Source of the DNA: an uncultured Opitutales bacterium
GTDB lineage: Bacteria > Verrucomicrobiota > Verrucomicrobiia > Opitutales > Intestinicryptomonadaceae
Length of the DNA: 9,316 nt
Direction of reading: 5' to 3'
Assembly: GCA_900552245.1 (NCBI GenBank)
Contig: URYY01000082.1
Coordinates: 1-9,316, forward strand
Part shown: one piece after another, positions 4,881 through 9,316 of the stretch
Layout: each line of letters begins with the position of its first letter
Position numbering within the stretch: position 1 is the stretch's first letter
Notes under the pieces: model-generated
Database searches by the model: none
What the model was told of the DNA's origin: nothing
Seen by the model: the letters and a program-made list of their open reading frames with translations, nothing else
Program-made: the position numbers and the translations under genes

Positions 4881-7271
4881 GCGCTTCTCCAAAAATAAGG
4901 CGAATGAGTGGGCCGGCATTTCAAGAGAGCCGCGCGGATAGCGCATCGGGTATTTAAGCCCACTTGCGTCAAATCTGTCAATATCGGCAATCTGTATAAA
5001 ATTGGACAAATTTAACGGCTCAATATCTATACTCGACGGGCGCGCAGAGGGGTTAAATACCGCAAAAATCTGCTGGCTTTTAAGTTCTTTATTTGCGTTA
5101 AACAAGGCCGCCGCCGCTCCGTCCGGAGAATGGTAGTACTTCATGAACGAGTTTGAATACCTTCGCAACAGCTTAAGCGAGGCCGCCGCCTTTGAAGTCC
5201 TAAACTTGCAGAAGTTTCTCACCCACTCGCACACGCCGGAAAATTCCTCGCCGCGCAAGTAATTTAAGGCGTTCAAGTCGCCCCTAAGATAGGTGTTGCC
5301 AACGCCGTTTTTAGTTCTAAATAAATCGGCGCCCTCGGCAATCATAGGTATTCCTATACTTGTGAGCGTCAGCGCCAGGCACATCTTGTAAACTTTCTCC
5401 TCGGCTACGGTAGGGTTATATGGAGTTTTTGAAATTCTGTCTAGTAGGCACATGTCGTCGTGGCTTTCGACATAATTTACCGTCTGGGCCGGCCAGGAGG
5501 CGTATGATGTCTGGGAGCCGGATATGTAGTACTTAAAGCCGTCAAAGTTTCCGTTGTTCATCGCAAACTTCAGCATAAACTCGCGGAAGCCGTCGTTCCA
5601 ATAAGTAAAGCCCGTGTCCTTCAGAGAGTCGGCTATATTTCCCCTGAAACTCCAAGGCTCGGCAATAAGTATCACGGCAGGGTTTACTTTCTTTAGCTCC
5701 ACTTCTATTTCGGACAGCACGTCGGCCCCGAGAAGTTCGGCCAAGTCGAATCTAAATCCGTCCACCTTATAGACGCTCACAAAGTGCTTTAAGCTCTCTA
5801 TTATGAGCTTTTTTGACATTGGTGGATGAGCCCTAAAATCGTTGCCGCAGCCGCTGTAATTTAAGAGCTGATTATCCGAATTTGTCTCGAAATAGTACTC
5901 CTTGTCAATGCCTAGCAGGTGGTTTGGCTCCCCTACATGGTTGTAGACTACGTCTAAAATAACGGCGAGATTTCTCGAGTGGAAGGCGTCAACCATATCC
6001 GCAAAATCTCTAGCCTGAGTCATATTTATAGGGTCGTAAGCATAAGCGGAACTCGGCGCAAACCAGTTTACCGGCATGTAGCCCCAGTGGTAGTCCGAGT
6101 AGCTTGCGTTGTCAAACTCCTGGATAGGCTGAATTTCGACGGCATTTACTCCCAATTTCTCCAAATAGCAATCCCCGCTTCTAAGCCATTTTGAAAGCCC
6201 CCTAAAGCCCATGCGCTCGCGCGGATCTATAAAAGAGGGTGCGTTTGCTAAAACGTCGCGAATGTGAATTTCGGCTATCAGCAAATCGTGCCAACTGGGC
6301 GGCGTAAAACCCGCCTTTGCCCTCGGCAAGTCCTCCTTATTAACAATCAGTGCAGGGCCTCTTGCATTCACAAGTAGCAAAGCGTATGGATCAACTATCT
6401 CGCGCGAGGAATCGAAGGCGGTGGATGAACTTATATTCCTGCCAAACACTCTGTAAGTGTAAAATTTGCCGGACCAATCCTCGTCGAAAGTTTCAAACCA
6501 GAGAGCTCCGTCTTTAGTTGACAATGGATATTCTTTCGGATCGGAATCCGGAGTTTGGCGTATCAGTACCTTGACGAGGTCCGCGCGCGGGGCAAAGAGC
6601 GCAAAATGAGTCTTGCCGCCGCTTACGCTAGCTCCGAGTTTTGCGTTGTAATTCAGCTCTAAAAGAAGCTCCGCTATTTCTATTGGAACCCTCTGAAATG
6701 TCTGCGGACAATACAAAAAGGCGGGCTCGCGCAAATCGCTTGGGAAGGAGCAATCCCCTATTAAAAAGTGCCTGAAAGAGCGGTCGGCGACAAAGCGCAA
6801 ATTGGCGTTTCCAAGGTGGTCGTACTCTATATTTGGCGAATCCGGGCGCGGATGCAGCCATATGCCCTCGCCGCTTGCAAACTTAAACAAAAACTTCTTT
6901 CGCCTATCTCCCAGAAGCGAGAGCGGCACCCTTAATTCATACTCGCCCTCCTTCTCCCTCGGCTTCATCTTCCAGCGCGGATCTCCTATGGCTTCGCCCC
7001 AATTATTGAAATTTCCGCAAAGGTAGTAACTGCGCCTATTGTGCCTGGACACATTGAAGAAATTTTGGCGCGTCAGAAAGAAGTGAACCACATCGTCCTT
7101 TATGTAATAGGAGCAATACTCCGCAAATTCCCTGGGGCTTGCAATGCGGCTCTTTAAAGACATCTTTGCCCCGTCGGTTTCCACGACAAGCTCCGGGATT
7201 TCCGGCAAATCTTTGTCAAATACTACGCCCACACTGCTTTGAGTGTACCACCAAGCCCTGAGAATTTTCAT
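4872..7271 (-). CDS. GH13 alpha-1,6-glucan debranching enzyme (pullulanase/isoamylase/GlgX-like)
   Basis: Glycoside hydrolase family 13 enzyme probably cleaving alpha-1,6 branches of glycogen or related glucans. No signal peptide is visible, so it is likely cytoplasmic and acts on stored glycogen. The 799 residues comprise an N-terminal beta-rich region (1-75), a glycogen-binding-like E-set module with CGNFNNWG (85-92), a second CBM48-like E-set module (about 218-300, THFALFAPRADLVKVLI), the catalytic barrel (about 330-690) and a C-terminal beta domain. Conserved GH13 regions: DVVYNH (440-445), GFRFDLAELLG with nucleophile Asp509, LIAEPWSF with acid/base Glu538, and VESHDD with Asp605. All three catalytic acids are present. 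YHWGYMPVNWFAP and NYSGCGN are isoamylase/GlgX-like, while VESHDD and LNALNY recall pullulanase, so subfamily is left open. The ATG overlaps the stop of the FtsB-like gene (ATGA), with AAGGA 9 bases upstream. Its 3' end overlaps miaB. Confidence 0.9.
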   Translation of the reverse strand: MKILRAWWYTQSSVGVVFDKDLPEIPELVVETDGAKMSLKSRIASPREFAEYCSYYIKDDVVHFFLTRQNFFNVSRHNRRSYYLCGNFNNWGEAIGDPRWKMKPREKEGEYELRVPLSLLGDRRKKFLFKFASGEGIWLHPRPDSPNIEYDHLGNANLRFVADRSFRHFLIGDCSFPSDLREPAFLYCPQTFQRVPIEIAELLLELNYNAKLGASVSGGKTHFALFAPRADLVKVLIRQTPDSDPKEYPLSTKDGALWFETFDEDWSGKFYTYRVFGRNISSSTAFDSSREIVDPYALLLVNARGPALIVNKEDLPRAKAGFTPPSWHDLLIAEIHIRDVLANAPSFIDPRERMGFRGLSKWLRSGDCYLEKLGVNAVEIQPIQEFDNASYSDYHWGYMPVNWFAPSSAYAYDPINMTQARDFADMVDAFHSRNLAVILDVVYNHVGEPNHLLGIDKEYYFETNSDNQLLNYSGCGNDFRAHPPMSKKLIIESLKHFVSVYKVDGFRFDLAELLGADVLSEIEVELKKVNPAVILIAEPWSFRGNIADSLKDTGFTYWNDGFREFMLKFAMNNGNFDGFKYYISGSQTSYASWPAQTVNYVESHDDMCLLDRISKTPYNPTVAEEKVYKMCLALTLTSIGIPMIAEGADLFRTKNGVGNTYLRGDLNALNYLRGEEFSGVCEWVRNFCKFRTSKAAASLKLLRRYSNSFMKYYHSPDGAAAALFNANKELKSQQIFAVFNPSARPSSIDIEPLNLSNFIQIADIDRFDASGLKYPMRYPRGSLEMPAHSFALFLEKRSS

Positions 7272-7627
7272 AGTTTAGTGTCCTTTTTATCGGAGTAAGC
7301 CTCAACCGTAACACCGGTTCCGGCCTTTGGCGAAAAGTATCTTTCGTCAAACTTAAACACCACTTCCCGCTCGCCAACATAGCCGAGGGTTTCCCTTATC
7401 ACCCTCTCTGCAAATTCTTCGTCGTTTGCCAGTCTATCGTGGTAGCTTCGCTTGTAGTCGTTATCCGCCTGAAAGGCCGATATCTTTCTGCTAAGCGTCT
7501 CATTTTTCTCTGCAAGGCTCTCGCGCTGGCAGTAGGCATCGTAAATTAGAAAGCCAAAATACACAGCCAGCGCCGCGCTAGCGCAAAGTATCATACCGTA
7601 AAACAACTTGGCCAGAAATCTCCTCAT
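7268..7627 (-). CDS. FtsB/DivIC-like septum formation initiator family protein
   Basis: Small bitopic membrane protein of 119 residues. A basic N-terminus (MRRFLAK) and one membrane segment (about 9-30) are followed by a heptad-like coiled coil rich in charged residues (about 34-62), then FAERVIRETLGYVGEREVVFKF (72-93), which matches the FtsB/DivIC pattern in which a short helix ending in LG(Y/L)V..GE.V(V/Y).F follows the coil. FtsB-type proteins sit in the inner membrane with the coil outside and link FtsL and FtsQ in the divisome. A lysine-containing low-complexity tail (94-119) is not family-typical. No Shine-Dalgarno lies before the ATG at 7625-7627. It is first of a two-gene unit overlapping the debranching-enzyme gene by 4 bases, an unusual partner; ftsB is more often near eno. 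The fold resemblance is good, but small membrane coiled coils are easy to over-assign, so no symbol is given. Confidence 0.75.
   Translation of the reverse strand: MRRFLAKLFYGMILCASAALAVYFGFLIYDAYCQRESLAEKNETLSRKISAFQADNDYKRSYHDRLANDEEFAERVIRETLGYVGEREVVFKFDERYFSPKAGTGVTVEAYSDKKDTKL
7281..7285 (-). promoter_or_regulatory. Shine-Dalgarno AAGGA for the debranching-enzyme gene
   Basis: AAGGA on the minus strand lies 9 bases before the ATG at 7269-7271, inside the end of the FtsB-like gene. Combined with the ATGA overlap it supports this start and coupled translation. It is one of the clearest ribosome binding sites in the window. Confidence 0.55.
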
Positions 7628-7639
7628 ACAATAGCCAGA

Positions 7640-7669
7640 CTAATATGTGCTTATACACTTTTCTGTAAA
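7640..7669 (-). promoter_or_regulatory. Candidate promoter for the FtsB-like/debranching-enzyme unit
   Basis: On the minus strand TTTACA (complement of 7664-7669), an 18-base spacer and TATTAG (complement of 7640-7645) resemble a sigma70 -35/-10 pair, with 4 of 6 -10 positions matching. Transcription would start near 7633, leaving a leader of only about six bases before the ATG at 7627. Confidence 0.35.
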
Positions 7670-7709
7670 GAGATTTTTTAAGATTTTATCAAATTGAACC
7701 TCAAAAAGT

Positions 7710-7738
7710 TTGACGAAATAGTAAATATAATTCATTAT
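7710..7738 (+). promoter_or_regulatory. Candidate sigma70-like promoter for the acyl-activating enzyme gene
   Basis: TTGACG (7710-7715), 17 bases and CATTAT (7733-7738) form a plausible -35/-10 pair on the plus strand. A perfect TATAAT also occurs at 7726-7731 but lacks a -35 at proper spacing. Either choice puts the transcript start only about 4 to 11 bases before the ATG at 7749. Confidence 0.45.
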
Positions 7739-7748
7739 CGCCCCTCGA

Positions 7749-9316
7749 ATGAAAATTATCGACGGAAAGATTATTGACACGGGGTACGATACGTTTAAAT
7801 CACACCCGAGGCTATCGGAGAATTTGGCGGCGGCAGTAGTTAGGGCACTATCAAAGAACACTTCAAAGCATCACATCTACGATGCCTCCCTTGATAAATC
7901 TATGGATAGAGGCACGTTTTTGGCGCTGTGTTTGGCCTTGAAAGACTACATCTTGAAGAACTTTCCAAAAAGCGCTCGGCTCGGCATAGCGCTACCTTCC
8001 GGGATTCCCGGAGCCGCAGTTAATATTGCGGCGCAGATGGCCGGAATGGTAAGTGTGAACATAAATTTTACAATGGGCGCCGACGCCGCGCGAGCCTGCT
8101 TTAAGAAGGCGCACGTAACGACCGTGATAGGCTCGGATAAATTGCGGGACAAAGTTGCGCAAAAGACGCCGAATTTCCCGTGGCCGGAAAGATTTTACGA
8201 CATCGCAAAAATTTTGCGCGCTATCGGCAAAAAGGCAATTGCTACAAAGCTTGCCGCCGTAAAGATTTTGCCCTCCTCTGCGCTGATAAAAATATTCTCA
8301 ATTCCCACTGAGGGCGGCGATAGAGAGGCGTCGATAATATTTACAAGCGGAAGCGAGGGCGAGCCAAAGGCTGCGGTTCTCACTCACAGAAACATAATGT
8401 CAAACTGCCTGCAAATGGAGTACACAGGCATAATTGATAGCGCCGGAGTCTTGCACGCAAATCTGCCGCTCTTTCACAGTTTTGGGCAGAGCATACAGGT
8501 TTGGTTTACTTCAATATTTCCGCGCGAAGTTGCAGCCGTTGCCAGCCCCTTAGAGGTAAAGCAGAACTTTGAAACTATGGCAAAGTGCAAGTCGAGCCTA
8601 ATAATATCCACCCCAACTTTTCTTCGCTCCTATATAAAGAAAGCAAACCCGGAAGCCGCAAAAACACTTAAAATTGTGATTGCCGGAGCGGAAAAAACTC
8701 CGGACGGGCTGGATAAGCTCTGGGAGGAGAAGTTCCCAAATTGCAAGTATAAAGTAGGCTATGGGCTGACGGAGGCAAGCCCTGTTGTGAGCGTGAATTT
8801 GCAGCATGGAAACCCAATTAACAAGTATCGCGACTACCAGACTGACACGCGCGAAGGTTCAGTCGGCCAGCTCTTTGCCGGCATGCAAGCTGCAGTTATG
8901 AACCCCGAAAACGGAGAGTTTTTGCCGCTTGGGCAAGAGGGCGTACTTTGTCTGAGAGGCGGCAACATTTTTGCGGGCTACCTAAACGCTCCCAAGTTAA
9001 ACGCAGAAAAGATAAAGGACGGTTGGCTCATCACAGGCGACATCGCAAGCTTGGATAGCGATGCTTTCATCTATATAAAAGGCAGGGTTTCGCGCTTTTC
9101 AAAAATCGGCGGCGAAATGGTTCCGCACGCGCTCGTTGAAGATTTTATTACAAAAGCCCTGAAACAGGAAGAGTCCGAAGTTCCCACGATAGCCGTAACA
9201 AGCAGAGAATCTAGCTCTAAGGGCGAGGAGCTAGTGCTTGTCACAACGCTTGATGTAGATGCATCGGAGCTTAGGAAAACTCTTTCGGATATGGGGCTTT
9301 CGAATCTCTGGATACC
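7749..9316 (+). CDS. AMP-binding acyl-activating enzyme, Aas/acyl-ACP synthetase-like (partial, C-terminus off the right edge)
   Basis: Adenylate-forming enzyme of the ANL superfamily, activating a fatty acid with ATP for transfer to ACP or CoA; the closest type is the synthetase domain of Aas (2-acylglycerophosphoethanolamine acyltransferase/acyl-ACP synthetase). 522 residues are visible. Seen: the phosphate-binding loop TSGSEGEPK (199-207) followed by AAVLTHRN, LPLFHSFG (239-246), YGLTEASPVV (338-347), TGD (429-431) and the hinge GRVSRFSKIGGEMVP (445-459), whose FxKIGGEMV form is characteristic of the Aas/acyl-ACP synthetase group. The window ends in SNLWIP, typically shortly before the LP.L.SGK segment carrying the catalytic lysine, so that residue is not visible. 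The ATG at 7749 follows an in-frame stop at 7728 and has no Shine-Dalgarno. The N-terminal region shows no acyltransferase HX4D domain; one could be encoded by a neighbouring gene off the window. Likely role in phospholipid remodelling or recycling of exogenous fatty acids, inferred. Exact acceptor unresolved. Confidence 0.88.
   Translation, partial: MKIIDGKIIDTGYDTFKSHPRLSENLAAAVVRALSKNTSKHHIYDASLDKSMDRGTFLALCLALKDYILKNFPKSARLGIALPSGIPGAAVNIAAQMAGMVSVNINFTMGADAARACFKKAHVTTVIGSDKLRDKVAQKTPNFPWPERFYDIAKILRAIGKKAIATKLAAVKILPSSALIKIFSIPTEGGDREASIIFTSGSEGEPKAAVLTHRNIMSNCLQMEYTGIIDSAGVLHANLPLFHSFGQSIQVWFTSIFPREVAAVASPLEVKQNFETMAKCKSSLIISTPTFLRSYIKKANPEAAKTLKIVIAGAEKTPDGLDKLWEEKFPNCKYKVGYGLTEASPVVSVNLQHGNPINKYRDYQTDTREGSVGQLFAGMQAAVMNPENGEFLPLGQEGVLCLRGGNIFAGYLNAPKLNAEKIKDGWLITGDIASLDSDAFIYIKGRVSRFSKIGGEMVPHALVEDFITKALKQEESEVPTIAVTSRESSSKGEELVLVTTLDVDASELRKTLSDMGLSNLWI

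Noticed and set aside
7640..7861. A 73-codon open frame on the minus strand between the FtsB-like gene and the acyl-activating enzyme gene
   Set aside because: It overlaps the first 113 bases of the well-supported acyl-activating enzyme and covers the AT-rich divergent spacer. Its translation shows no recognisable domain, so it is best read as chance.
1..9316. CRISPR arrays, tRNA genes, insertion sequences, prophage or defence genes
   Set aside because: Nearly all of the window is coding for recognisable housekeeping or metabolic proteins; the two spacers over 100 bases show no repeats of the right kind, cloverleaf or transposase remnants.

Overview
The window carries eight protein genes in three transcription blocks, with almost no non-coding DNA. 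It looks like a housekeeping/metabolic stretch of a compact bacterial chromosome. I see no mobile element, CRISPR array, tRNA or rRNA. Composition is mixed, with many AUA isoleucine codons. The ClpP fragment resembles, from memory of the family, the divergent 'ClpP1' paralogue of chlamydiae. Together with the HtrA-like pseudoprotease and weak Shine-Dalgarno use, this makes a member of the PVC group (Verrucomicrobiota or relatives) my best guess for the source. That is an inference from family resemblance, not a proven placement.

Block 1 (1-3354, minus strand, read right to left): a secreted or membrane-anchored HtrA-like protein with a PDZ domain, in which all three protease catalytic residues are replaced; then metX (homoserine O-acyltransferase), metW (its SAM-methyltransferase-fold partner) and a ClpP-type protease subunit that runs off the left edge. 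Gaps between these genes are 1 to 14 bases, so they are probably one operon. metX and metW together serve the acylation step of methionine synthesis. The two flanking genes are a dead protease relative and a protease subunit, an odd combination.

Block 2 (3495-4880, plus strand): miaB, the radical-SAM tRNA methylthiotransferase, transcribed divergently from block 1 across a 140-base AT-rich spacer.

Block 3 (4872-7627, minus strand): a small FtsB/DivIC-like membrane coiled-coil protein overlapping by 4 bases (ATGA) a 799-residue GH13 glycogen/starch debranching enzyme. The 3' end of the enzyme gene overlaps the 3' end of miaB by 9 bases. After a 121-base divergent spacer, a plus-strand acyl-activating enzyme of the Aas/acyl-ACP synthetase type (7749 onward) runs off the right edge just before its expected C-terminal catalytic lysine.

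The points most worth a second look are the triple-dead HtrA homologue heading the met/clpP operon, the axial-loop-less ClpP, the lack of Shine-Dalgarno sequences at genes that start transcription units (with candidate promoters implying nearly leaderless mRNAs) while several internal genes have them, and the ftsB-like/debranching-enzyme pairing.
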